Below, in pieces: positions 44,587-55,517 of a stretch of DNA of 64,000 nucleotides. Made by a program: the position numbers and the translations under genes. Within the stretch, counting starts at the first letter, position 1; every line of letters starts with the position of its first letter. The notes beneath the pieces are model-generated. The model worked only from the letters and a program-made list of their open reading frames with translations, did no database searches and was not told where the DNA came from. This stretch comes from Volutella citrinella (lineage: Eukaryota; Ascomycota; Sordariomycetes; Hypocreales; Nectriaceae), in NCBI GenBank assembly GCA_034401135.1, contig JAWZSP010000002.1, positions 5,394,001-5,458,000 of the forward strand. Reading direction: 5' to 3'.

Positions 44587-46207
44587 GGCACGCCTCTTGT
44601 GATCCCGGGGGCGACCCGGGAAAAGCAACGGAGCTGAACGAGGTAGGGGTAGCCTTGCCAAAGCAAAGTCGACAGGGTCGGTGACGCATGTAGCTGGCGT
44701 GATGCAGGAGGGCACCCACATCGCCAGAAGATGAATTCAGCGCTGTGTTGTGCATTTGTTATTATATGGGACACAGCAATCCGCACAGACTTCAGTTCTG
44801 TTCTAGCTGCATTATAGCTCAGGGGCTGCTTCGCTTGCAATTATCGAGAGGGTAGGGATCAGGCGATGATTTGGAACGCCTCCTACAGGACTGTTGGTGG
44901 CGTAGTCCGTAGTCCACTACTGAAACTATCATCACTTTCCCAAAGCCACAATCTGCGGCTAGGCTTTCATCCAGCCACCAGTGCATAGACAAGGCGTCCG
45001 GTGTTGGGGTTGATCTTCATCCGGCGGTGGGGTTGATCGTGACTGTGGGGTGAAGCCAAAGGTGCCCTCGCTCTAGCCTGATCTGCGCCCGTCGTCTTGT
45101 CAGAGATGGTACGATGCTCAACCTAGGCGCGAGCTGGAACAATCGATCCGTTGGATGTGGCGGTTGCCCAAACAAGGGGCAAATTTGTGTGCCAGACCTT
45201 GTCAGGCAAGCGGATGACAAAAAGCATGGCACACCAAAACGCACACATCTCGGCGGCATACAGCTATGAAAGATTAGTCTTTTAGAAAGAAATCTCATTA
45301 GCTAAAAGGAATTCGTATGCGACTTTCCAACTGGCCTTGTTAGGCATCTCATGCTGCCTTCCGATCATGTAGCCAGCTGGATTGTAAGGGGTGGAATTGG
45401 TGTGGAAGTGGGTGGGATATTGGTGTGCCATGTTTTCACCCGCTTGTCAGGCTCCTCCTGTATGCCGTTTTCCAGGGGCTACAAAGTTTTGCAGTCTGCC
45501 TGCTAGCGGCCCCATGCAGACAGCCACCGGTCAAATCATGTTCGAGCGCTTAGTAGTTTGCCAGCCAGCGCGCTTAGTTTACCGTTTTGGGAAACATCCT
45601 TGAAACCAGGTTTATCTAGTGTCTCACGGCACGGGCCCCGGCACTGGAGCACCCGTTGGCACTACACCTGATAAAGGGCTGTACATGTTTGTGCCGATTT
45701 CCCCGCCCCAGCTCCAGAGATACCCGACGCGCATGACCTGGAATCATTGGGCCCTTGACCCCTGTGGTGCGGTAGATAGATATGAGATAAATGCTGCTTC
45801 GCCGAGGTGGCACTTATCACGCGGGATCCCGAATAGTAGAGGTCGGCAAATGTTCTCGATACCGTAAGCTTCGATACGCAGCCTTTGCCAATCGGCTGAA
45901 CGCGTTTAGCAAGGTTGGGAGGGGAAGCGATGACAGTGGCCATCGTCATCTGTGTAAATCTAGTACATAAAGAAAGAGTGTACCTCGTTGCAGTTCATCT
46001 TCCAGGAATCAGTCAAGTGCACATCCCGTCCCAAGCAGCACAAGCTCTCTTCAGTGGCCTTCCACCAAGAAACACTTGCAAGATGGATCACAAGATTAAA
46101 GAACCTGAGAAGGGTAGGCTACCCTTTAGATTTATTTCTGCTCTACCCTCTCCTGTCCCAATATCGCATGTCTCGTGCCGTCTCATGGTATTGTAGCTGA
46201 CGAATAA
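44587..46207. other. Intergenic, shared promoter region
   Basis: 1.6 kb between the divergent starts of the membrane-protein gene and the second permease gene. Only short frames without motifs are present. No repeat longer than a few bases was found, apart from a local GGTGGGGTTGATC duplication near 45004-45040. Confidence 0.5.
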
Positions 46208-47947
46208 ATGGAAGGGCCATCTTCATTGCAGTTCTCGTCCGAGCTTCACCAGGCTGACAGCGTCCGACCTGTGTCTTCTGATGAGCAGCGCAATGGTGGC
46301 CAGAAGAGGAATTACGGCTTCCTCACAATCATCGCGGTAGCCTTCGTCATTTGCAACAGCTGGAGCGGAGCATCGGGCACACTGCAGCTGGCATTGGTCT
46401 CAGGTGGTCCTGGATCAGTCATCTATGGAGCAATTGTCAGCTCAGCATGCTACATGTGCGTCGCCCTCTCCATGGCTGAGCTCGCCAGCGTGTATCCGAC
46501 GGCCGGCGGCCAATATCACTTCGTCTCGCTGCTTGCTCCGGAGTTAGTACGGCGTGCGACATCGTATGCCTGTGGACTGATTTCCATCATGTCGTGGGTT
46601 GCCATCAGCGCCTCCGTTACCATGATCCCGCCACAGCAAATTCTGACCCTGGTGGCTGGATCTACCGGCTTTGAGCCGCAAAACTGGCATGTTTTCCTGT
46701 TATTCGAAGCGATAGCACTTCTCGTGCTGTTGACCAACCTTTTTGCCAACGTGAAATCCGGGATTGTACACGTTATTGGATGTGAGTACAAGCACTCCAG
46801 AGTTATGCTCCATATACTAATCACTATCCAGTCGTCTTCACCCTCTGCGTGTTCCTGGTGTCCTTCATTGCTGTACTTGTGCGATCCAGCCCGAAAGCGC
46901 CGAGTCAACAAGTCTGGACCACTTGGGTCAACTTGACTGGATGGCCCGATGGCATCTGCTTCCTCATCGGGCTCTCGTCCACCAACTTCATGTACCTTGG
47001 CCTTGATGCAGCGATGCACCTTGCCGAAGAATGCGCCGATGCTGCTCGTACGGTTCCAAGGGCATTAGTTAGCGCAGTCACCATTGGATTTTGTACCGCA
47101 TTCCCTTACTTGGTGGCTCAACTTTATTCTATCCTTGACTATGAGGAAATCCTAACCACAAAGGCGTAAGTCTGAACAAAAACGCAAATTGTATGTTTTT
47201 GCTGCAAGCTGACCAAATTATCAACATAGCTTTATCCCTATCCTGATCTTGGCAAACGCAATGCGATCCGACGCACTGACCCTCGTCATCTCGGTGCTCG
47301 TTTTGATTCTCACCATGTTTATTCTCAACGCAATCCAAGAGACTTCGTCGCGTTTGGCATGGTCTTTTGCTCGTGATGAAGGGCTACTCTTCTCGCACTA
47401 TTTTAAACGCAACAATTCTCAACTTGATGCTCCTATATATGCTTCCATTTTTACATGGGTTCTCGTTGCAATCAGCGGTTGCATATTCATGGCTTCAACA
47501 ACCGGTGAGTAAAGGCCTAAAAACAAACTACTAAGGACTGTATTCTGACAGAGGTTTAGCATTTAATGCCCTTGTACAATCAGCAATCGTACTACAGCTG
47601 TTGTCGCTACTACTACCGACAGTGTTCCTAGTACTACGTCGACGATCTGAAAAGTATCTACCTTCTACACGATCATTCCGCCTGCCATCAATTCTCGGCT
47701 GGGCAGCAAATCTGGTCACAGTTATGTACGGGGCTTTACTCAGTGTAATCTTCTGCCTTCCCATCATGCTTCCTGCTGAAGCTGGGAATATGAGTAAGCC
47801 ATATGAAAATACAGAAAGGAAAAGTACTAAATTGTTATAGATTACACATCTGTGATTCTGGCCGTCGTTGCTGTACTAGGAATTATCAATTGGTTCAGCT
47901 ATGCAAGAAAGCACTTCCATGGTCCACATATCGAGTTGAACTATTAA
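46208..47947 (+). CDS. APC-superfamily amino acid/amine permease
   Basis: Five exons, 46208-46781, 46832-47165, 47230-47504, 47560-47793 and 47841-47947, total 1524 bases, 507 residues. Introns are 47-64 nt with GTGAGT/GTAAGT-like donors. The protein has about twelve membrane helices. Signatures are FVICNSWSGASGTLQLALVSGGP, ALSMAELASVYPTAGGQYHFV and GLDAAMHLAEECADAARTVPRAL, followed by ETSSRLAWSFARDEGLLFS, which mark the fungal amino acid/choline/GABA permease group. It differs from the permease at 35276 in sequence and in its exon pattern, so this is not a recent duplicate. It probably imports an amine or amino acid used by the oxidases around it. It is convergent with the flavin monooxygenase gene (245 bases apart). 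Confidence 0.9.
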
Positions 47948-48191
47948 TACTATTCAAGTATCAAATAAGTAGCCTCTTTTCTAATACATGATGCAGAGTT
48001 GATTTCATGACTTCCCCAAGTACCCTAACAACCATTTTTCTGGCCACTATGTGCACTTTTGAGCAGACCACTTGAAGATGGCTCCATGGATCATCGTGGG
48101 AAAAGTGTGTTCTTGCAACTGATTCTAACCAAAGACATGGATCAAGTTACCATCTATAAACTACCTACACACTATCACAAATCCCCTTCGA

Positions 48192-49682
48192 CTACTCAAA
48201 CTCAAGGCCTGTCGAGTTATCACCCCAAGTGACGCTTGCCATATCACTAAAGTAATTCGACTTGGCCCTCCATTGCCCCGTCCCTGTCTTTGGTAGAATC
48301 TTGTCCGAGTCCTTTAGATATGTTGAAGAAAGATTATGCATCTGTCTCGGGGACATGTTGGAGTCCCTCATACGTGGCACTGCCACAGACGATCCCCTTT
48401 GGCGCATCGAGTTGAGTACCTTGACGCACAAGCGTGCGCTAACATTGGCGCCCAAAGTCCAAGAGGCATTCAGGTAGCCCATGAGGAAGCCGAGGTTGGG
48501 CACGTCCTGGATCATTGTGGCCTTCCAAGCGAAGTTTTGCGAGACTTCCACCGCTTTTCCGTCCACAGAAAACTGAATGTCGCCTCCAAAGCGAAGCTTG
48601 AGATCCGTCGCTGTGATGATAATGTCGGCTTCGAGTACGTCTCCAGACTTGAGCTCAATAGCATTCTTCGTAATGTTTGTAATATGGTCGGTTTTAATAT
48701 CTGCCTTGCCTGATCGAAGAGCGGCAAAAAAGTCGCCATTCTGACACGCACACAATCTCTGATCCCAAGGATTGTAGCGCGGCTTAAAGTGGGGATCGTA
48801 GTTCACATTGGGAGGTAGTTCCTTGAGAGTTGCGTTCTTGAAAAAGTTCCTTGCGGCTCCGGGAAAGTACTTGCAGAAGTTGTTGATGATAGACGTCCAC
48901 AGAAGCCAGACAACGCGGTTGATGAAGTAGGCCGTCTTTTGAGGGAGGAGTGAATAGAGTAGGTTCACCATGGGCGAATTGGTAGTCAGAGAGAAGATAT
49001 ATCCCGGGCTCCTTTGCAGCATCGTAACACGCTTGGCCTTTTCAGCTACAGCTGGAAGTAGAGACACGGCTGTAGCGCCGCTGCCGATGACGATGACACG
49101 TTTGTTTGTGTAGTCGTAGTCCGTGGGCCAGAATTGAGGGTGGAGGACGCTGCCCTCAAAATTGTCAATGCCAGGGATTTCGGCTTGGAATGGAGTTTCA
49201 TAGTCGTAATAACCAGTGCCGACGATGAGAAACTGCGTACAGATAATGAGTGTCTTTACATCACCCCCCGCCTTGGTTATGGCAACCTCAAGGATCCACC
49301 TCTTCTTATCCGAGCTCCAGTTGGCGGAGACTACCTTGTGGTGGTAGTAAATATGCTGGTCAATGCCAACAGACTTGGCAGAATCCTCAATGTATTCTTT
49401 GATCCTGTGTCCATCAGCCAGTGACTCTGTGCTGATCCACGGGCTCCAGGGGTAGCTGAAGGTGAAGAGATCCGAGTCAGATCGGATGCCTGGGTAGCGG
49501 AAGAGGTCCCAAGTACCGCCGATACAGTCTCGTCCCTCGAAAACGGCGTAGCGGTCTTTGGATGGGCCATTGGTTTGGACGTGGTATGCGGCATTGATGC
49601 CCGACATGCCTGCCCCGATAATGATGACATCGTAGTCGACTTCTCCGTCTACCTCCGCGTTTGGTGTTTTGGCGTCAGTCAT
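48192..49682 (-). CDS. Class B flavin monooxygenase with Baeyer-Villiger fingerprint
   Basis: A single exon of 496 residues from ATG 49682. The FAD motif is DVIIIGAGMSGINAAY, the NADPH motif VIVIGSGATAVSLL, and between them lies FEGSVLHPQFWP, which fits the FxGxxxHxxxW(P/D) fingerprint of Baeyer-Villiger monooxygenases and related N-hydroxylating enzymes. GGTWDLFRYPGIRSDSDLFTFSYPW is the conserved substrate/FAD loop. Such enzymes insert oxygen next to a ketone to give an ester, or oxidise amines and thioethers. In an amine-degrading context it could act on the keto product of an amine oxidase. There is no signal peptide or clear organelle signal. It is divergent from the aldehyde dehydrogenase gene, with about 1 kb between their start codons. 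Confidence 0.9.
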   Translation of the reverse strand: MTDAKTPNAEVDGEVDYDVIIIGAGMSGINAAYHVQTNGPSKDRYAVFEGRDCIGGTWDLFRYPGIRSDSDLFTFSYPWSPWISTESLADGHRIKEYIEDSAKSVGIDQHIYYHHKVVSANWSSDKKRWILEVAITKAGGDVKTLIICTQFLIVGTGYYDYETPFQAEIPGIDNFEGSVLHPQFWPTDYDYTNKRVIVIGSGATAVSLLPAVAEKAKRVTMLQRSPGYIFSLTTNSPMVNLLYSLLPQKTAYFINRVVWLLWTSIINNFCKYFPGAARNFFKNATLKELPPNVNYDPHFKPRYNPWDQRLCACQNGDFFAALRSGKADIKTDHITNITKNAIELKSGDVLEADIIITATDLKLRFGGDIQFSVDGKAVEVSQNFAWKATMIQDVPNLGFLMGYLNASWTLGANVSARLCVKVLNSMRQRGSSVAVPRMRDSNMSPRQMHNLSSTYLKDSDKILPKTGTGQWRAKSNYFSDMASVTWGDNSTGLEFE

Positions 49683-50719
49683 GTTTTTCTTTCCCTCAGT
49701 CGAAAGCTTGAATTAGCCATAACAAGGCAGTTAAAGAGGAGGAGAGCAGGATGAGAAGACGACGACGAAGTAGAGGAGCAGGAAGCACAGACAAGACCGG
49801 GCCGAACTGGGCCAAACAAACTGGATGGCACTTTTAACGAAGATGGGGTTGTTTAGAGATTCAAGCGGAATGTCCTCCTGATATTTACGCCGTTCTATCA
49901 AAATCATTCCCGTTTTTTAAGTGTCAAGTTTTGGCGGGCGGGTATGGATGTTGCGGAGGCCGACGGGGCCGACGGGGCCGAGGCCAGAAACACCAATCCA
50001 TGTCCATCGTCACTAGCTGCGGGGGTGGCCCCCCGAAGCGCAGATGAGCCTGAGTTATTGAGTTCTCCAACTACCTTAGTGCTGCCGAACCTTGTGGACA
50101 AACCATGTGCCGCTGAAGCCGTTAACCGCGCTTGCCGCGCCAAGAGCCGGCATACTATTGCATTGGGAGTATCCGTACATTCCTACGTGGTCGCTCAGGA
50201 CTATTCCACATTCCACATTGCCGCGGATTCCGTGCAAGGGCCGGGCTGGGGCGGTTAGCGCGGCACAAGCCGGCCTCCTCGATCATGGAAAAAGTCATAG
50301 TGTCATGGCAGGGCTTTTCCCATATGCATCTTCCGCTCGTCCGATGGGGTTATCTGCACTCATGATGCGTATGACAAATGCATTTCCCACCCTTCCGACG
50401 GGTTTCGAGACCCAGAGTAGAGGGACACGGTTCAGAACCACCCGCTAGAGGCTAGATCCCGGTTCGCAAGATGTGTCGACAGGGTTTATGTCATCTTTCA
50501 TTCGGGGGCAAACTAGGCCGAAGCTCCGTCTCCGTCGTCAGGATGGGGGGCTATTGTTCATTTTTTTACAGGGTTGAAACCTGCTGCACTTAAGAAGAAC
50601 ACAAACCCTCTGAAGAAAACCGCACACGACCAGATCATATACCCTACGAGTTCATCATCCAACGAAACTTCATGTTTCTGACTTGCTATCCACCCATTTT
50701 CGCAACATCAGATTAAGTC
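49683..50719. other. Divergent promoter region
   Basis: Lies between the monooxygenase and aldehyde dehydrogenase starts. It contains a short CCGACGGGG tandem (49959-49980). No coding frame with support was found. Confidence 0.5.
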
Positions 50720-52360
50720 ATGGAGTATACTTCCTCTGCTGCGGTTGATGAGGTTGGTATGTCTATCCCCCTACGTAGAGTTCTTATTAGCTTACAGATT
50801 CACCAGGCGTACGACAAGGTTACGCAAACATTTTCTTCACACCGGACAAGATGCTTGAAATGGCGAGAAACTCAGATCAAAAGGATTTGGTGGATGCTTG
50901 AAGACAATAAAGACCGTATTGTCCAAGCCCTCTCCGATGACCTCAACAAACACAAGCTGGAGTCGTTGTCGGTAGATTATGGCGAAAGTCAATCAGCATG
51001 CCTGTATGCCCTCAAACACTTGAAGAAGTGGGCATCGGACGATGTTCCGTCGAGATTTAATCCTCTTAAGTTCTTTAGTCGCGCAAGGGTTCGCAAGGAG
51101 CCCAAGGGGGTCGTTCTGATCATCTCGGCATGGAACTACCCAATGATGGAAATTATTGAGCCCCTGATCAGCGCCATCGCAGCAGGGTGCTGTGCCATAT
51201 TGAAACCGAGTGAGCTGGCGCTGTCATCGCAAAGCCTCATCGTTGACATGATAGGTAGGTATCTGGACGAGGACGCTGTTCGCGTAATCACCGCAGGGCC
51301 TGGACAAATGGACTATGTGTTGAGTAAGCGATGGGACCACATCTTCTTCACGGGTTCGACCAGCACTGGGAGAATTATTTACGAAAGGGCTGCATCACAT
51401 CTTACCCGGTCACATTGGAACTGGGCGGCCAGGGCCCTGCGATCGTGACCTCCAACGCAGACGTGGATCTGGCTGCCAAGAGAATAGCAGCAGCAAAGTT
51501 TCTAAATGCAGGACAGGTAGGCCAGAGAATGGAGCGTCTAGTTATAGTAATACTGACCATGATGATAGGTTTGCGTTGGTGTCAACCACGTCTTCGTTGA
51601 TCCCAAGGTTAAGGATGAATTCATCCGTTGCCTGGCCAAATATTTCCACCAATTCATGTCCGGAAATACTGAAAATTGCCCTCAGTACTATACCCACATT
51701 ATCAGCCAGCGCCATTTCGATCGTCTTGATGGCCTGTTGAACCAGACGAAAGGCCATGTTGAGTATGGGGGAGCCCGGGACAGGGAAAGCCTCTACCTTT
51801 CGCCAACCGTCGTTTCTGGTGTCGAAATGTCGGACGCGTTGATGAAAGAAGAGCTATTTAGACCAGTTCTTCCGGTAATAGAAGCATCTGCTGATGAAGC
51901 GGTCTCACATACCATCGGCCGGGATTATCCACTCGCCTTATACTTGTTCACCAATTCCAAGGAGGAGAAGGCCAAAATCTTGAGTCAGACCACATCTGGC
52001 GGTGCTACCATCAACGACTGCATTGTCCATATGCTCATTGAGGATGCGCCGTTTGGGGGTGTTGGCGGCTCTGGCATTGGAGCATACCACGGGTCGCATG
52101 GGTTCAAGGAATTTACCAATCTTAGAACAGTGGCTGATGTCCCAAAGTGGATGGAATTCGTACTCAAGAGTCGCTATCCTCCTTACACTGACAAGTCGGC
52201 CAACGCCTTGTTGAAGACTGTTCGACCAGTCGACCGTGTTTGGTTCGATAGGAAGGGGAAAGACGTACGCTCCCATGGCCTGAAAGGGGGTGCACTTGGT
52301 TTTTTTCTTGTCTTGGCGTTCCTCAACTTGAGGCAGTTTTCGGATAGATTTGGTGTATGA
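50720..52360 (+). pseudogene. Aldehyde dehydrogenase (ALDH3-like) with one-base frameshift
   Basis: Exons 50720-51516 and 51569-52360 encode a class 3-type aldehyde dehydrogenase that oxidises an aldehyde to an acid with NAD(P). Seen are [71 protein letters not shown] with the catalytic Glu, and [14 protein letters not shown] with the catalytic Cys just after the 52-nt intron (GTAGGC...GATAG). The frame is lost at 51405-51407, where ACCCGG should be ACCCCGG for [11 protein letters not shown] to follow. A missing C in a C-run is also a common assembly error, so the gene may be intact in reality. The stretch 50753-50797 may be a 45-nt intron. The C-terminus (GGALGFFLVLAFLNL) is a hydrophobic tail that may anchor the enzyme to a membrane, as in fatty-aldehyde dehydrogenases. 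Confidence 0.8.
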
Positions 52361-52573
52361 TGGTTGGCTGGAGCTGCTGCTGAATCCCTGGAGCACTCTT
52401 CTCCTAATCTGTATCGGTAGAATATGTAATAGAGTCCCATCCCAGTGATCCCCCAAACCAGTATCGAGCTAAACTTATCGCGCACCAGGCTAATGGAGAT
52501 GGAAGCACGGCTCATATCACTGAGCGGCCAGGCCCATCCTTGAGGAGGCTTGGAGCTATCGTCGCTAGCATGA

Positions 52574-52711
52574 TGCTTGCATCGCGGAGGTGTCGGGCGC
52601 CATGTTGCCAATGACGAGCTCAAGGCTGCTGATGCTCTGATGTGGGCTTGTGGTAACGACAAGGTTCTGAAGGGAGCTGACAAGAAGCTGTGGGACAACC
52701 TTAAGAAGTAG
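52574..52711 (+). other. Orphan coding-like fragment
   Basis: A 45-codon open stretch ends in a helical, Lys/Asp/Leu-rich segment (NDELKAADALMWACGNDKVL then KGADKKLWDNLKK) before TAG. It has no start codon (a TGA precedes it in frame) and no clear acceptor site. It looks like the end of a small protein gene whose front is gone. Family unknown. Confidence 0.3.
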
Positions 52712-52949
52712 ATCCATGAGCACTGAGGGGTTTGTCCTCGAATCTCTAACACATAAAGACCAAGGCACGGTAGGAAGGGTAGCTTGGGCGGTATTTCAGA
52801 TTGTTTTATACTAGACGAGTGTATATAGGTGTATATAGACAGGATAAGCTGGTTAGACCCCATAGAGTTCAAGGTTGAATCCTAATAGATGCTGAAAGCT
52901 GGCATCAGACTGACTAACAGCGTCTGAAGAATGGCAGTTGCGCGGGCTT

Positions 52950-54068
52950 TTACGGCCGTCGCCAAATGAACATCACCGACTGTGTGTCTGAACCCAAGTC
53001 ATCATCCGTACCCATCTTGAGGGCTCTGTTCCCATCGTTACGCAGGAAGTAGAACCTGTTGACGTCAGGGTTGCGGTTGACATAGCACGACGCCCACTCT
53101 TCAGTCACGGCGGGCTCGCAAACGACGGGGAGGAGGTTCTCGCGCGTCATGACCTCGAGCGACGTTGTGAAGACCACCCCATTGGGAGGGTTGTTGGCGG
53201 CGACGAAGTAGTCTCCGTTCATGAGGTAGCCGTTGCCGGGGTAGACGTGGAAGTCCATCTTGGTCCACTGTCCGAGGCCGTTGTCGGGGTTGAGAATGCG
53301 GAGCTCATTCGGGGCGGAAGAGGCGTGGCCGTAGAGGTTGAATGCCCCATCTGCGGGAAAGCCATACGCCCCGAGGACGGTAGGAGTGGGGGTACTCTTG
53401 GTGGTGGTCGTTGTAGCTTCAGCAGTAGTCGTCGTGGGGTCCTCGGTTGTGGTAATTTCGGTGGTAGTGGCTTCAGCAGTAGTTGTTGGTTCCTCCGTCG
53501 TGGTGACTTCAGTCGTGGTGGCTTCTTCAGTTGTCGATGTATCGACAGTGGTGGGTGCCTCGGTCGCGGTGGGCTCCTCGGTCGTAGTAGTGGCTTCTGC
53601 AGATGTCGAAGCGTCGACGGTAGTAGATGCCTCCGTCGTCGTGGGCTCCTTGGTCGTTGTGACCTCGTCAGTTGTCAACACAGAAGTCTCCAGAGTGGTC
53701 AACGACGTGGTCGAATCGCTCGGTGCCTCAGTGGTCGTCTCAGTGGCGACCTCAGTCGTGGTGTCAGTGGCAGCATCGCTCAACGTCTCAGTTGTTGACT
53801 CGACAGTCGTAGCGCTCACGGTTTCAGTCGGGCTCTCCACAACAGTGACAACGGTGCTGGACCAGGTGGAAACAGTCGCCAACAAATCGCTGCTGGTTTG
53901 GGTGGCATCAACAGAAGCTGTAGTACTACTCTCCGAAGCAGTTTCAGTCGAGGCTGCGCTGGATGAGGCCTCGACGCTGCTTCGAGTGCTGGGCCGGCAA
54001 CGCGCAGGGCCGGCAGACGCCAACGACGCCGCCGTCACGAGGGACACACCGATTGACAGGAAACGCAT
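52950..54068 (-). CDS. Secreted Thr/Ser-rich protein with unknown C-terminal domain
   Basis: 372 residues from ATG 54068, chosen because it begins a signal peptide (MRFLSIGVSLVTAASLASA); the open frame extends upstream without biological sense. After cleavage comes GPARCRPST, then about 200 residues of Thr/Ser/Glu repeats (TTTEEPTTT, TTVDAST types) that would be heavily O-glycosylated. Last is a 140-residue folded part (GAYGFPADGAFNLYGHASS to the end) with two cysteines in VVCEPAVTEEWASCYV. There is no GPI tail. A cell-wall or extracellular role is likely by architecture; the C-terminal domain is not one I recognise. The repeated coding region produces a long spurious antisense frame (53338-54141). 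Confidence 0.8.
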   Translation of the reverse strand: MRFLSIGVSLVTAASLASAGPARCRPSTRSSVEASSSAASTETASESSTTASVDATQTSSDLLATVSTWSSTVVTVVESPTETVSATTVESTTETLSDAATDTTTEVATETTTEAPSDSTTSLTTLETSVLTTDEVTTTKEPTTTEASTTVDASTSAEATTTTEEPTATEAPTTVDTSTTEEATTTEVTTTEEPTTTAEATTTEITTTEDPTTTTAEATTTTTKSTPTPTVLGAYGFPADGAFNLYGHASSAPNELRILNPDNGLGQWTKMDFHVYPGNGYLMNGDYFVAANNPPNGVVFTTSLEVMTRENLLPVVCEPAVTEEWASCYVNRNPDVNRFYFLRNDGNRALKMGTDDDLGSDTQSVMFIWRRP

Positions 54069-55517
54069 CCTCCTTGCTGTTGGAGTTGACCGGAAAGACA
54101 AACGAGTGACAGTGCAGTTGGCAAAACGAGTGGATGAGTAGAGAAGAAAGAGGAGGTGTGGTGTGTTGATTTTGATATTCATTCGACGGCATTCCCGGAC
54201 GCTTCCGCCCAAGCTATTGGCTTGGCGTCCAAAACGATCGCGACTAATTTCAGGGACCGACGTACGGCCCAAGCTGGCGGCCGTCTCGCTTGCTTCTGTC
54301 GCTGTAGACCAGGCACGACTATTGGCATCCCCTTGGCAACTCCATCCAATGGCGAGGCTACACGGAAATATATTGGTCCACTTGGCGCGCACCAGCGGCA
54401 AAACGGCTCCCAGGCTGAAAAACACCGTCGCACAACCCGATTACGCCACTGATCGGGGTGGCAATCTGGCAGACGCCTTTGCCGTCGTGGCATTTCTTAG
54501 TGTGGACGGCTGTGGCTGCGGCAGCGTGTTTTGTGAATTGGAAGACTGCACCTATAGCATACAAATTACTCGCCATGTGGCTGAGAAACTCGTGATCGGT
54601 AACATGCCGATGGCCACTTTTCGTTTCGTTTCGTCTCTGGTCCAGGATGGAAAATCGCCCTTTGTCCCCGAGTCTGTAGCCAATTTCGTACTTATCCATC
54701 TCCTCGCGAGTCATCTACTACGAATATAGTATTAGTAGGCAGAGTAGAGCAATATTGAGCAGATGAATGCATTCAAATATACACATCAAACAGAGTCTTG
54801 AAAGGGTTTGCATATTTGGAAATAGTCACGTCACAGTCCCTATGAGCACGTCATTGCCAAGCAGGCAACAGGCTTTCACCCTGGCCAACTGCCTCATACA
54901 GTCCGCAGTACTTATTAATAATTGAATGCTGGTGTGGAGTGGTAGGCCAGTATGCACCCGCGCACGAATAGGGTGGCACAAGTGTCCGTTTGGCCACTAT
55001 TACTAATAAGACGATATCTTGATGCCGCATTTTCTTGCCAAAAGCGGAAGGTTTGCAGCCAGTGGGGAGTTTGGGCACATTTCATTGGCCATGGCGTACT
55101 TCCAGTTCCCCGTCTTTGGAGGGCGTCGCGGTCTGACTCCTCAAGCCTTACGGCCCGACCTCTCAAGTCTTGCAGCGTAGCTATGTGTTCTAGAAGAGGA
55201 TGTTCGTTCGAGAAACGAATGTGGAGTGTTTGAGAGCCTGAGACTCAAGCTCGGCTACCCTCGGCGACTACGCACGTTTTGATACAGCACTGCCTGATTG
55301 CCAAGACCTTGGAAGACATGTCAAGATGAAAATCTTGCGCATTCAAGGCGACTCTCACTCAGATTAGTCATTTGGCGCCTTCTAGTGAATTAGTCGTTGG
55401 GCTGAGATACCAACATGTTGTTGCTTGGTAGTATAAAGCGACGTTGACCTCGCAAGGCCTTACCTTATGTGTTAGGAAATCATTTTACAAACCATCAGGC
55501 ATGAGAACAACGACACA
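54069..55517. other. Intergenic region
   Basis: 1.4 kb between two divergent genes. Nothing coding is supported. A TATAAAG element at 55432 lies about 85 bases upstream of the amine oxidase start. Confidence 0.5.

Noticed and set aside
52183..52872. 229-codon minus-strand frame overlapping the 3' end of the aldehyde dehydrogenase
   Set aside because: More than half is antisense to conserved ALDH codons. The hydrophobic stretch outside it is short and unsupported.
53338..54141. Long Val/Ser-rich frame on the plus strand opposite the secreted Thr-rich gene
   Set aside because: It is the antisense shadow of repetitive Thr/Ser codons; the minus strand has a signal peptide and a coherent domain.
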